43,996 nucleotides of DNA from Bacteroidaceae bacterium. GTDB taxonomy: Bacteria > Bacteroidota > Bacteroidia > Bacteroidales > Bacteroidaceae. The position numbers and the translations under genes are program-made. The notes under the pieces were generated by a model, which ran no database searches, was not told the DNA's origin, and was given only the letters and a program-made list of their open reading frames with translations. Shown here piece after piece: positions 1 to 8,332 of the stretch (position 1 is its first letter; each line of letters begins with the position of its first letter). Location: contig JAIKYE010000097.1 in NCBI GenBank assembly GCA_024683455.1, positions 1 through 43,996 on the forward strand, given 5' to 3'.

Positions 1-950
1 TCGCCGCCACCGATTACCAGCACGTTCTTGCCCTTGGCAGTAATGCGCTCCTTGTCGGAGAATGTCATACCTGCCAATACGCGGTTCTGCTGCGAGAGCA
101 GTTCGAGTGCCAGATGTACGCCCTTCAGCTCACGGCCAGGAACCTTCAGGTCTCGAGCCGTAGGAGTACCGGTAGCAATTATTAACGCATCGAAGGCCTC
201 ACCCCCAGCCCCTCTCCCGAGAGAGAGGGGAGTAGTCTTACCATCCTCACCCTGAATGCAGAAGAAATCATTCCCCTCGCCCACGGGAGAGGGGTTAGGG
301 GTGAGGCTGACATTATACTTAAACGTAACACCCTCCTGCTCCATCACGCTGATGCGACGGTCGATGACGGTCTTGTTGAGCTTGAAGTTGGGGATACCGT
401 AGCGGAGAAGACCACCGGCAGATTCGTTCTTCTCGAAGACTGTCACCTCGTAGCCCATCAGGTTCAGGTCGTTGGCAGCAGCCAGACCGGCAGGACCGGC
501 TCCGATAACAGCTACCTTCTTCCCGTTGCGCACGGGGTTCTCGATGGTCACGTAGCCCTCCAGGAAGGCACGCTCGGCGATGGCAGCCTCGTTCTCGCGG
601 TTGGTAACGGCCTCGCCTGTGGTATGATACAATACACATGCCTTCTCGCAAAGTGCAGGGCAGATGCGGCCCGTAAACTCGGGAAAAGGATTGGTCTTCT
701 TCAGCAGCTTGTAGGCTGTTTCCCACTCGCCGTGATACAGGGCGTCGTTCCATTCGGGGTCTTTATTGCCCAGCGGACAAGCCCAGTGGCAGAAGGGCAC
801 GCCACAATCCATACAGCGACTGGCCTGCTCCTGTCTGTCTTTTGTATTTAATGTCTGTTCTACCTCGCCAAAGTCATGAATGCGGTCGTGAACAGGTCTA
901 TATCCTGCCTCCTTGCGAGGCACCGTCAGAAATGCTTTTGGATTTCCCAT
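1..950 (-). CDS. gltD: Glutamate synthase small subunit, 3'-truncated by window edge
   Basis: Reading the minus strand from ATG at 950 gives one open frame to the window edge (about 316 codons), beginning MGNPKAFLTVPRKEAGYRP. This is the NADPH-dependent beta subunit of GOGAT, which feeds electrons to GltB. Visible are the N-terminal cysteine-rich Fe-S region (RCMDCGVPFCHWACP near residues 46-59, CPALCEKAC near 98-106) and the FAD dinucleotide fold VAVIGAGPAGLAAA near residue 147. The second nucleotide-binding motif VLVIGGG sits at the edge. Residues about 215-252 contain an in-frame pair of GC-rich repeat arms (LTPNPSPVGEG and LGRGAGGEA) that are not part of the family fold; the frame stays open and the following FDALIIATGTP is normal. 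It lies 36 bp downstream of gltB and is surely cotranscribed with it. The C-terminal third is outside the window. Confidence 0.95.
   Translation of the reverse strand, partial: MGNPKAFLTVPRKEAGYRPVHDRIHDFGEVEQTLNTKDRQEQASRCMDCGVPFCHWACPLGNKDPEWNDALYHGEWETAYKLLKKTNPFPEFTGRICPALCEKACVLYHTTGEAVTNRENEAAIAERAFLEGYVTIENPVRNGKKVAVIGAGPAGLAAANDLNLMGYEVTVFEKNESAGGLLRYGIPNFKLNKTVIDRRISVMEQEGVTFKYNVSLTPNPSPVGEGNDFFCIQGEDGKTTPLSLGRGAGGEAFDALIIATGTPTARDLKVPGRELKGVHLALELLSQQNRVLAGMTFSDKERITAKGKNVLVIGGG
196..307 (-). repeat. Inverted pair of REP-like GC-rich elements inside gltD
   Basis: Two arms of about 35 bp (196-230 and 273-307) face each other, separated by 42 bp. On the gltD strand the first reads GCCTCACCCCTAACC followed by a palindromic core with CCCCTC and GAGGGG outer arms. 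The second is its reverse complement with about 7 mismatches. Both are in frame and encode SLTPNPSPVGEG and PLSLGRGAGGEA. The paired layout resembles REPIN/BIME elements. Together the arms could form a long mRNA hairpin. Confidence 0.85.
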
Positions 951-957
951 TATTCTA

Positions 958-988
958 GTTGAAAGTTGAAAGTTGAGAGTTGAAAGTT
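958..988. repeat. Tandem heptamer (GTTGAAA)4 filling the gltB-gltD junction
   Basis: Four head-to-tail 7-bp units (GTTGAAA, GTTGAAA, GTTGAGA, GTTGAAA) plus GTT occupy almost the whole gap between the gltB stop codon (987-989, partly made by the repeat) and the gltD start at 950. Changes in unit number would alter the spacing between the two reading frames. Confidence 0.9.
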
Positions 989-3900
989 AATAATCACGCT
1001 GGATATCTGCGATTTTCTCATGCAGACGAGCCATTTGCTCTTCCTGAAGGACACGCTTGTACTCGATGGGAACAACCTGAATGAAGTCCTCTACATGGCG
1101 GTTCCAGTCGTCCAGCATGCGGCCTGCCAAGGCTGAACCAGTATGCAGGTAGTGCTGACGGATAAGCTCCAGCAGCTCCTTACGGTGCGAAGCTTCCTCC
1201 ACGAGATTGATTTCCACCATATCCATATTACAGAAGTAGTCGAATGTATGGTCGGGGTCGTAAACGTAAGCCACACCACCGCTCATACCTGCGGCGAAGT
1301 TACGTCCTGTCTTACCCAAGACTACCACACGACCACCCGTCATGTACTCGCAGCAATGGTCTCCAGCGCCTTCCACTACGGCAATAGCACCTGAGTTACG
1401 AACGGCAAAGCGCTCGCCTACCCGACCGTTGACATACAGCTCACCACTGGTGGCTCCGTAGAGTCCCGTATTACCGGCTATAATGTTGTCCTCGGCACGG
1501 AAATCGGCACTTCTGCGTGCAGGAGGCAGTATGCTGATGCGACCGCCGGAAAGACCCTTCCCGAAGTAGTCGTTGGTCTCGCCCTCGAGACGGATATCCA
1601 GACCCTTCACGGCAAATGCACCGAACGACTGACCAGCAGAGCCCTTGAACTTGATATTGACAGTAGCATCGGGCAGACCTGCCTCGCCGTATTTCTTGGC
1701 GATCACTCCTGAGAGCATGGTACAAGCGGCACGGTCGGTATTCTTGATGGCGAAGTCCAGAGTGACTTCCTCCTGATTATCGATAGCCTTCTGTGCGGCA
1801 GCAATAATTTCCTCATCCTTCACGCCTGTGACCTTGGTAAACTGACCGCGATCCCAATAGAGAGCCTTCTCTGTCTCTGGCTTGTGCAACAGGCGGGCGA
1901 AATCGATGGTCTTCCATTTCTCGTCGGCAGAACCATTAGGCACAGCAACCTCTATCAGCTCTGTGTGGCCAATAATCTCCTTCAGGCTGTGAACACCTAT
2001 CTCAGAAAGGTATTCGCGAACCTGCTCAGCCAGGAAGGTGAAGAAGTTCACCACGTATTCGGCACGTCCCATGAAGCGGGCACGAAGACGTTCGTCCTGC
2101 GTAGCCACACCCACGGGGCAGGTGTTGGTATTACACTTACGCATCATCACACAGCCCAGTACTATCAGAGGCAATGTACCAAACGAGAACTCATCGGCTC
2201 CCAGCATGGCCATGACAATTACATCCTTGGCAGTCTTCAGCTGACCGTCGGTCTGCAGGCGAACCTGATTACGCAGACCGTTCATCACCAGCGTCTGCTG
2301 TGTCTCAGCAAGACCAATCTCAGGCGAGATACCGGCAAAGCGCATGCTGCTGGCAGGGCTGGCACCTGTACCACCCTCGGCACCTGAAATGACAATCAGG
2401 TCGGCCTTGGCCTTCGCTACACCCGCAGCAATAGTTCCTACGCCACTCTCGGCTACCAACTTGACGCTTACGGCTGCCGTGGGGTTAATATTCTTGAGGT
2501 CGAAGATAAGCTGTGCCAAATCCTCGATAGAATAGATATCGTGATGAGGTGGAGGTGAAATCAAGGAGATGCCGGGAATGGCGTTACGCGTCTTGGCGAT
2601 AATCTCATTCACCTTGAAGCCGGGCAACTGTCCGCCCTCACCGGGCTTGGCACCCTGAGCCACCTTAATCTGTATTTCCTCGGCATTCACCAGGTATTCA
2701 GCTGTGACGCCGAAACGTCCGCTGGCAATCTGCTTGGTCTTGCTGGAGAGAGAAATGCCATCCACATCAGAATGGTAGCGGGCATTATCCTCACCACCCT
2801 CACCGGTATTGCTTCGTGTGCCCAACTTGTTCATCGCCAGAGCCAAAGCCTCATGAGCCTCGATACTCAAGGCGCCAAAGCTCATAGCACCTGTAACAAA
2901 GTGCTTAACGATGCTCTCCACGGGCTCTACCTCATCCAGAGGCGTAGGCTTGGCGGCCTTCTTGAAGCCGAAGAAGTCGCGAATGAAGATAGGTGACTCC
3001 TTCTCGTCCACCATCTTCTCCCATTCCTTATACTTCTTGTAGCTGCCCAAACGGGTGGCCAACTGCAGGTTGGCAATCGTCTCGGGGTTCCATGCATGCT
3101 TGATACCGTCCTTACGCCAAGCAAACTGGCCGTTGTTGGGAAGGAACTCGTTGATTTCGGCAGGCTTGAAAGCCTCATCGTGCAGGCGAACAGCATCGCG
3201 GGCAATCTCTTTCAGACCGATACCGCCAATGGTGCTCACCTCTGTACCGAAGTAGCGCTTCAGCAAGTCTTCTGAAAGACCTATACTCTCGAATATCTTG
3301 GCGCCGCGATAGCTACGGATGGTAGAAATACCCATCTTGCTCATAATCTTCTTCAAGCCCTTATCCACGGCCTTGATATAATGAGCCTCGGCAGTTGCGT
3401 AATCCTCCTGAATCTTGTGTTTCTTTACCAGATCATCCAATACGGCAAAGGTCATATAAGGACAGATAGCGCTGGCACCATAGCCCAAGAGCAGAGCAGC
3501 ATGCATAACCTCGCGAATCTCGCCGCTCTCTACAATCAGGGCAGTCTGTACGCGCTTGCCCACACCAATAAGGTAATGGTGAACGGCACTTACGGCCAAC
3601 AAAGAGGGGATGGCTGCGTGTTTGCCGTCGATGTCTCTATCAGAAAGGATGATGTAGTTTACACCCTCGTCCACACTGGCTTCTGCCTCTTTGCAAAGGT
3701 CGTCGATAGCCTGACGAAGACCGCTCTCGCCCTTCTTTATGTCGAACAGCATGGGCAGTTTCTTCGTATTGAAACCCTTATAGCGGATATTGCATAATAT
3801 ATCCAATTGTGTATTCGTCAGCACGGGCTGTGGCAGACGAACCATCTTGCAGTTCGAGGCATCGGGTGTCAGGATATTGGTTCCTACAGCTCCGATGTAT

Positions 3901-5567
3901 TCCGTCAGACTCATCACCAGCTCCTCTCGGATAGGGTCGATGGCAGGGTTCGTAACCTGTGCAAACTGCTGACGGAAATAGTTGAAGAATATCTGCGGGC
4001 GGTCGCTAATAACAGCCAACGGAGTGTCGTTACCCATTGCAGCCACAGGCTCCTGACCAGCCGTAGCCATGGGGATTACGGTCTTATCTATATCCTCCTG
4101 ACCGAAGCCGAAGGTAATCAGTTTGCGCTCGAAGTTCTCTACGGAATTCTCTACGTGACGACCACTCTTCAGTTTCTCCAACTGGATTCGGTTTGTGCTC
4201 AGCCATTCGCGATAAGGATGAGCCTTGGCCAGTTGTTCCTTAATCTCTCCATCGTAGTATATCTTGCCTTCCTGGGTGTCGATGAGCAGAATCTTACCAG
4301 GCTGTAAACGTCCCTTGCTGACTACATCACTTGGTTCGAAGTCCATCACACCAACCTCGGAGGCTACCACAATCATACCACCCTTGGTGATAGTATAACG
4401 ACTGGGGCGAAGACCGTTTCTGTCCAGCATACCACCGGCATAGCGGCCGTCTGAGAACAGAAGAGCGGCAGGACCGTCCCATGGCTCCATCAGAATAGAA
4501 TGGTATTCGTAGAATGCCTTCAGGTCCTCAGAGATAGGATTCTTATCGTTGAAGCTCTCGGGCACCAAGATGGCCATAGCCTGAGGTAATGAGAGTCCGC
4601 TCATCATCAGGAACTCGAATACGTTGTCGAGGCTGGCAGAGTCGCTCATGCCTTCCTGTACAATGGGGCGGAGATCCTTGATGTCTCCTAACGCCTTGCT
4701 GCTCAATACACTCTCGCGAGCCTTCATCCAACCGCGGTTGCCACGAATGGTGTTAATCTCGCCGTTATGAGCCAAAAGACGGAAGGGCTGTGCCAACTTC
4801 CACTTGGGGAAGGTGTTGGTAGAGAAACGTGAATGTACCAAGGCCAATCCGCTGGTAAAGTATGGATTGGAGAGGTCTGTGAAATAGCGTCTGAGCTGAC
4901 CACTCGTCAGCATACCTTTATATATAATGTTCTTGTTGGAAAGTGAGCAGATATAGAAGTCCTCATAAGCCTCTCCTCCCTCCCCTCTCCCGTGGGCGAG
5001 GGGAGAATTAGCCAAAGCAGCTACTCTATTCTCAATCTTTTTTCTTATTCTATATAGCTTGTGGCTGAATGCAATATCCTCGTTTTGGTGAAAGTTGTTC
5101 CCCTCGCCCACGGGAGAGGGGTTGGGGGTGAGGCTTGTTATAAACACCTGCTTGATTTCAGGCTCTACCTCGCGGGCTGCAGCTCCCAATACTTCGGGGC
5201 ATGTGGGAACAGAACGCATGTGCATCAACTGCAAACCCTCGCGTTCAATTTCCTCGATCATTATAGCAAGTATCTCCTGTTGTGCCTTCTCGTCCTTGGG
5301 AAGAAAGACAAGACCCGTACCGTAACGTCCTTTCTCAGGAACTGGGATACCCTGCAACAGAATAAACTCGTGTGGAATCTGCACCATGATACCGGCACCA
5401 TCGCCCGTTTTATCACGTGTCTCTGCACCACGGTGCTCCATGTTCTCCAACACTTTTAGTGCATTATCCACCAGTTCATGACTCTTACCGCCGTGGATGT
5501 TTACCACCATACCCACGCCGCAAGCATCATGCTCATAAGCTTCTTGATATAATCCTTTTTGATTCAT
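987..5567 (-). CDS. gltB: Glutamate synthase large subunit
   Basis: This 1526-residue protein makes two glutamates from glutamine and 2-oxoglutarate in the cytoplasm, with GltD as electron donor. Order of parts: class II glutaminase domain whose catalytic Cys is exposed after a short propeptide (EHDACGVGMV, Cys16), central domain, FMN-binding synthase barrel (GGEDNARYHSD, SGAEGGTGASP), 3Fe-4S cysteines (CVMMRKCNTNTC) and the C-terminal beta-helix with GxxGG repeats (FGKGLSGG, NTGLYGATSGELY, MSGGVAYVYD). The length fits the family. Residues about 145-157 and 189-200 are two in-frame GC-rich repeat insertions flanking the native segment HKLYRIRKKIENRV in the glutaminase domain. It sits 13 bp after dapL and 36 bp before gltD, in the operon dapF-dapL-gltB-gltD. 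Confidence 0.98.
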   Translation of the reverse strand: MNQKGLYQEAYEHDACGVGMVVNIHGGKSHELVDNALKVLENMEHRGAETRDKTGDGAGIMVQIPHEFILLQGIPVPEKGRYGTGLVFLPKDEKAQQEILAIMIEEIEREGLQLMHMRSVPTCPEVLGAAAREVEPEIKQVFITSLTPNPSPVGEGNNFHQNEDIAFSHKLYRIRKKIENRVAALANSPLAHGRGEGGEAYEDFYICSLSNKNIIYKGMLTSGQLRRYFTDLSNPYFTSGLALVHSRFSTNTFPKWKLAQPFRLLAHNGEINTIRGNRGWMKARESVLSSKALGDIKDLRPIVQEGMSDSASLDNVFEFLMMSGLSLPQAMAILVPESFNDKNPISEDLKAFYEYHSILMEPWDGPAALLFSDGRYAGGMLDRNGLRPSRYTITKGGMIVVASEVGVMDFEPSDVVSKGRLQPGKILLIDTQEGKIYYDGEIKEQLAKAHPYREWLSTNRIQLEKLKSGRHVENSVENFERKLITFGFGQEDIDKTVIPMATAGQEPVAAMGNDTPLAVISDRPQIFFNYFRQQFAQVTNPAIDPIREELVMSLTEYIGAVGTNILTPDASNCKMVRLPQPVLTNTQLDILCNIRYKGFNTKKLPMLFDIKKGESGLRQAIDDLCKEAEASVDEGVNYIILSDRDIDGKHAAIPSLLAVSAVHHYLIGVGKRVQTALIVESGEIREVMHAALLLGYGASAICPYMTFAVLDDLVKKHKIQEDYATAEAHYIKAVDKGLKKIMSKMGISTIRSYRGAKIFESIGLSEDLLKRYFGTEVSTIGGIGLKEIARDAVRLHDEAFKPAEINEFLPNNGQFAWRKDGIKHAWNPETIANLQLATRLGSYKKYKEWEKMVDEKESPIFIRDFFGFKKAAKPTPLDEVEPVESIVKHFVTGAMSFGALSIEAHEALALAMNKLGTRSNTGEGGEDNARYHSDVDGISLSSKTKQIASGRFGVTAEYLVNAEEIQIKVAQGAKPGEGGQLPGFKVNEIIAKTRNAIPGISLISPPPHHDIYSIEDLAQLIFDLKNINPTAAVSVKLVAESGVGTIAAGVAKAKADLIVISGAEGGTGASPASSMRFAGISPEIGLAETQQTLVMNGLRNQVRLQTDGQLKTAKDVIVMAMLGADEFSFGTLPLIVLGCVMMRKCNTNTCPVGVATQDERLRARFMGRAEYVVNFFTFLAEQVREYLSEIGVHSLKEIIGHTELIEVAVPNGSADEKWKTIDFARLLHKPETEKALYWDRGQFTKVTGVKDEEIIAAAQKAIDNQEEVTLDFAIKNTDRAACTMLSGVIAKKYGEAGLPDATVNIKFKGSAGQSFGAFAVKGLDIRLEGETNDYFGKGLSGGRISILPPARRSADFRAEDNIIAGNTGLYGATSGELYVNGRVGERFAVRNSGAIAVVEGAGDHCCEYMTGGRVVVLGKTGRNFAAGMSGGVAYVYDPDHTFDYFCNMDMVEINLVEEASHRKELLELIRQHYLHTGSALAGRMLDDWNRHVEDFIQVVPIEYKRVLQEEQMARLHEKIADIQRDY
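4969..5135 (-). repeat. Inverted pair of REP-like GC-rich elements inside gltB
   Basis: Arms lie at 4969-5004 and 5099-5135 in opposite orientation, with 94 bp between them. More than 20 core bases are identical between the first arm and the reverse complement of the second. On the gltB strand they encode SLTPNPSPVGEG and SPLAHGRGEGGEA. The segment between them encodes what looks like native GltB sequence, so the arms were probably acquired at two separate loop sites. They are the same element family as in gltD. Confidence 0.88.
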
Positions 5568-5580
5568 ATATTGAGAATTT

Positions 5581-6780
5581 TCATTTTTTCAAGTTGTTTT
5601 TAATCCGATGGAGTGCTTCCATCGTTGCCTCACGTGTTCCGAAGGCTGTCAGTCTTACATAACCTTCTCCCGCAGGACCGAAACCTACGCCAGGAGTGCA
5701 GACCACATTCGCTTTATGCAGCATTTCATCAAAGAAACCCCATGAGGTAGTTCCCTCCGGCACTCTCACCCATAGGTAAGGCGCATCCACACCACCATAA
5801 ATAGTGAAGCCCATGCCTGCCAGCGCTTCGCGCATCAGTCGGGCGTTCTCCATATAGTAGCTGATGGTAGTCTGAATCTGTACTTTTCCTTCGGGTGTAT
5901 AAATAGCCTCTGCAGCACGTTGGCTGAGGTAGCTGGTACCATTGAACTTCGTCGACTGGCGACGATTCCACATCGCATTCAAGGAGATTGTTTCAGACGA
6001 TCCTGATTTTTCACATTTCACACTTTTGGGCACCACAGTATAGCCACAACGGATACCTGTAAAACCTGCTGTCTTGGAATAGCTGTGAAACTCTACAGCA
6101 CACTCTTTAGCTCCGGGAATCTCATAAATACTGTGAGGAACATCAGAGCTTTGGATATATGCCTCGTAAGCAGCATCATAGAAAATGAGCGCGTTCTCTC
6201 TGAGCGCATAATCCACCCACTTTTTCAGTTGCTCCCTATTAAGAGTTGTGCCTGTGGGATTATTGGGATAGCAGAGGTAGATGACATCTACGTGTTCCGC
6301 AGGCAGCTCGGGTGCAAAACCGTTCTCCGCCGTACAGGGAAGATAGACTATCTCACGACCAGCCATCACGTTAGAATCCACATACACGGGATATACAGGG
6401 TCAGTCACGGCAATACGGACATTCGCGCTCAGCAACTCCTGAAAGTTGCCTGTATCGCTCTTGGCGCCATCGCTGACAAAAATCTCATCGGCATCCATCT
6501 CGATACCACGAGCCTGAAAATCATTAGCAACAATAGCCTCACGCAGAAAATCGTAGCCACGTTCAGGACCGTAACCACGGAATGTGGCGCTGCAAGCCAT
6601 CTCGTCGGCCGCCTTATGCAAGGCCTTTACTACAGCAGGGCAAAGCGGTTGTGTAACATCGCCAATACCCAAACTGATAATCTCAGCTTCCGGCGCCTCT
6701 GCCTTATAAGCCTTCACCTTCCGTGCAATCTCGGAAAACAGGTAGGCTCCAGAAAGTTTCTTATAGTTTTCGTTTATCAT
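5581..6780 (-). CDS. dapL: LL-diaminopimelate aminotransferase
   Basis: This PLP enzyme (fold type I) converts tetrahydrodipicolinate to LL-diaminopimelate with glutamate as amino donor, in lysine and peptidoglycan precursor synthesis. The protein begins [20 protein letters not shown], typical of DapL. The Schiff-base lysine is in [15 protein letters not shown], and YPNNPTGT and the C-terminal [15 protein letters not shown] motifs are present. I chose ATG at 6780 (399 residues); a GTG at 6792, overlapping the dapF stop, would add four residues. It follows dapF with almost no gap and precedes gltB by 13 bp. DapL consumes the glutamate that GOGAT makes, which gives a metabolic reason for the operon. 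Confidence 0.95.
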   Translation of the reverse strand: MINENYKKLSGAYLFSEIARKVKAYKAEAPEAEIISLGIGDVTQPLCPAVVKALHKAADEMACSATFRGYGPERGYDFLREAIVANDFQARGIEMDADEIFVSDGAKSDTGNFQELLSANVRIAVTDPVYPVYVDSNVMAGREIVYLPCTAENGFAPELPAEHVDVIYLCYPNNPTGTTLNREQLKKWVDYALRENALIFYDAAYEAYIQSSDVPHSIYEIPGAKECAVEFHSYSKTAGFTGIRCGYTVVPKSVKCEKSGSSETISLNAMWNRRQSTKFNGTSYLSQRAAEAIYTPEGKVQIQTTISYYMENARLMREALAGMGFTIYGGVDAPYLWVRVPEGTTSWGFFDEMLHKANVVCTPGVGFGPAGEGYVRLTAFGTREATMEALHRIKNNLKK

Positions 6781-6788
6781 AAAATTAT

Positions 6789-7601
6789 TCACTTTTCACT
6801 CTCAATCTCTCCCTCGAAAACAAATTCCGCAGGCCCCGTCATATACACGTGATTATCCTCCTCACGCCATTCAATTTCCAACTCGCCTCCATCCATAATG
6901 ATACGGCTCTTACGTCCTGCACGTCCTATTACGGAAGCAGCCACAGCCGTAGCACATGCACCCGTACCACAAGCCATAGTGATACCACTTCCGCGTTCCC
7001 AAACGCGAACACGAATGCCGTCAGGACGCATCGCGGCAAACTCGATATTTGCACGCTCAGGAAACGCGGGGTGGTTTTCTAATTTCTTTCCCAAAGTCTC
7101 TACGTCATCAACAAAATCCGTAAAGATTACATAATGCGGGTTACCCATACTCACAAAGGTACCCATTGGGAGTTTTTTGGCACCAGAAATAAACTGGTCG
7201 GGATTATCAAAGACAGGTTCTCCCATATCTACCGTTACACTTTCTACAATACCGTTGTTTGTGTGTAGCTTTAGGATTTTTACTCCCGAAAGCGTCAGCA
7301 GCCTGATTTCCGTTTTATCCGTCTGCCCACGCTCATACACGTATTTGCCTACACATCTACTGGCATTGCCACACATCATAGCTTCGGAGCCGTCTGCATT
7401 AAAGATACGCATGGTAAAATCCGCTTCAGGCATTTTAGAACGCCCTATCAGTACCAGACCGTCCGAACCTATTCCTTTATGACGATCGCTCCACGCACGG
7501 GCTGCAGAAGCAGGATTACCTATATTATATAATGAAGTATCCACGTAAATGTAATCATTACCGGCTCCGTGCATTTTTGCGAAGTGAACTTTCCCTTTCA
7601 T
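6789..7601 (-). CDS. dapF: Diaminopimelate epimerase
   Basis: This 270-residue enzyme interconverts LL- and meso-diaminopimelate using two cysteines and no cofactor. Both are visible: Cys77 in MMCGNASRC and Cys211 in [10 protein letters not shown]. The N-terminal [13 protein letters not shown] motif is canonical and the length is normal. It is the first gene of the leftward operon; its TGA overlaps a possible GTG start of dapL. A TATCTTTG -7 box lies about 50 bp upstream on the minus strand. Confidence 0.97.
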   Translation of the reverse strand: MKGKVHFAKMHGAGNDYIYVDTSLYNIGNPASAARAWSDRHKGIGSDGLVLIGRSKMPEADFTMRIFNADGSEAMMCGNASRCVGKYVYERGQTDKTEIRLLTLSGVKILKLHTNNGIVESVTVDMGEPVFDNPDQFISGAKKLPMGTFVSMGNPHYVIFTDFVDDVETLGKKLENHPAFPERANIEFAAMRPDGIRVRVWERGSGITMACGTGACATAVAASVIGRAGRKSRIIMDGGELEIEWREEDNHVYMTGPAEFVFEGEIESEK

Positions 7602-7650
7602 TTTGCGTTTATTCCGTATAATGTTTGTGACATTTTGTCTTTATCCGATG

Positions 7651-7658
7651 CAAAGATA
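7651..7658 (-). promoter_or_regulatory. Candidate -7 element for the dapF operon
   Basis: On the minus strand this reads TATCTTTG, matching the Bacteroidetes sigma-ABfr -7 consensus TAnnTTTG. It would place the start of transcription about 45-50 bp before dapF. No good TTTG -33 element was found at the expected distance, so the call rests mainly on the -7 box. Confidence 0.5.
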
Positions 7659-7720
7659 TTACTTTTCGTAAGATTAGCACATGTTTTTACGGCAAAAAGG
7701 AGAGAATCGTGGTAATTTTA

Positions 7721-7734
7721 TTGACTTATATCAA
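7721..7734. promoter_or_regulatory. FNR/CRP-like dyad between dapF and glnK
   Basis: TTGACTTATATCAA differs at one base from the TTGAT-N4-ATCAA pattern of the Crp/Fnr family. It lies roughly 40-50 bp upstream of the glnK -33 element and about 60 bp upstream of the dapF -7 box, so it could serve either promoter. A 14-bp match in AT-rich DNA can arise by chance. Confidence 0.35.
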
Positions 7735-7771
7735 TTACTAGCATATTGACGTATCTTTTTGTAATAAATAT

Positions 7772-7803
7772 TTTGTTTGTGTTGACATTTTGCAATACCT
7801 TTG
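7772..7803 (+). promoter_or_regulatory. glnK-amtB promoter
   Basis: TTTG at 7772-7775 (or 7776-7779) is followed after 20 (or 16) bp by TACCTTTG at 7796-7803, a good match to the Bacteroidetes -33/-7 promoter. The inferred leader of glnK is about 55 bp. Confidence 0.7.
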
Positions 7804-7866
7804 CATCGAAAACATTGCAATGTGACACACAAGGACGCTCATTTAATTAATTTAAGGTATTAAGGA

Positions 7867-8214
7867 ATGAAAAAGATTGAAGCAATTATCCGCAAAACAA
7901 AGTTTGAGGATGTAAAGGAAGCTTTACTCAGTTCAGACATCGACTGGTTTGAGTACCACGACGTACACGGCATCGGCCAGAGCCGACAGGAACGCATCTA
8001 CCGCGGCGTACAGTACTCTACCGACGTTATTGAGCGCGTAGCTATCACCATCGTGTGCCGCGACCAGTTCGTAGAGCCTACCATCAAGGTCATTACCCAG
8101 ACTGCCCATACAGGCGAGGTAGGCGACGGCCGCATCTTTGTGAGCGACATGATTGACACCTGGAGCATACGCACCGGCGAACATGGTGATACAGTATTAA
8201 GAGACAAGAAATAA
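7867..8214 (+). CDS. glnK: Nitrogen regulatory protein P-II
   Basis: This 115-residue trimeric signal protein senses 2-oxoglutarate, ATP/ADP and often glutamine through modification of a T-loop tyrosine. The start MKKIEAIIRKTKFEDVKEAL is typical. The T-loop ends IYRGVQYSTDV, with Tyr50 at the position of the classical uridylylated Tyr51. HTGEVGDGRIFV and the C-terminal IRTGEHGD are conserved ligand-binding parts. It lies directly upstream of amtB, the usual GlnK-AmtB pair, in which GlnK plugs the channel when nitrogen is plentiful. Confidence 0.96.
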   Translation: MKKIEAIIRKTKFEDVKEALLSSDIDWFEYHDVHGIGQSRQERIYRGVQYSTDVIERVAITIVCRDQFVEPTIKVITQTAHTGEVGDGRIFVSDMIDTWSIRTGEHGDTVLRDKK

Positions 8215-8280
8215 AGTCCTCTCCCAGCCTTCCACTTTTGGACGAGGAGATATATAAGGAATAACAAACAAAAGACCCAT

Positions 8281-8326
8281 GCCCCTATAATGGTCTTCCC
8301 TCCCGAAGGAGGGACAAGAGAGGGGC
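8281..8326. repeat. Nested palindrome between glnK and amtB
   Basis: An 18-bp perfect hairpin (CCCTCC-CGAA-GGAGGG with a flanking T/A pair, 8297-8314) is enclosed by GCCCCT at 8281-8286 and AGGGGC at 8321-8326. It ends 7 bp before the amtB start. There is no T-run, so it is not a standard terminator. It may be a REP-like element or an mRNA structure that lowers amtB expression relative to glnK. Confidence 0.6.
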
Positions 8327-8332
8327 TACATT

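Noticed and set aside
196..307. CRISPR-like or terminator interpretation of the GC-rich arms in gltD
   Set aside because: There are only two arms in inverted orientation within an open frame, with no T-run and no regular spacers.
319..753. A 144-codon minus-strand open frame in the gltD region
   Set aside because: It is out of frame with gltD, whose reading from 950 is continuous and carries all family motifs.
1884..2387. A 167-codon plus-strand open frame opposite gltB
   Set aside because: It is a shadow of the conserved FMN/Fe-S part of gltB and shows no protein family features.
6085..6852. A 255-codon open frame on the plus strand opposite dapL and dapF
   Set aside because: It lies antisense to two well-supported genes, has no recognisable domain or start signal, and its open state follows from the codon use of the opposite strand.
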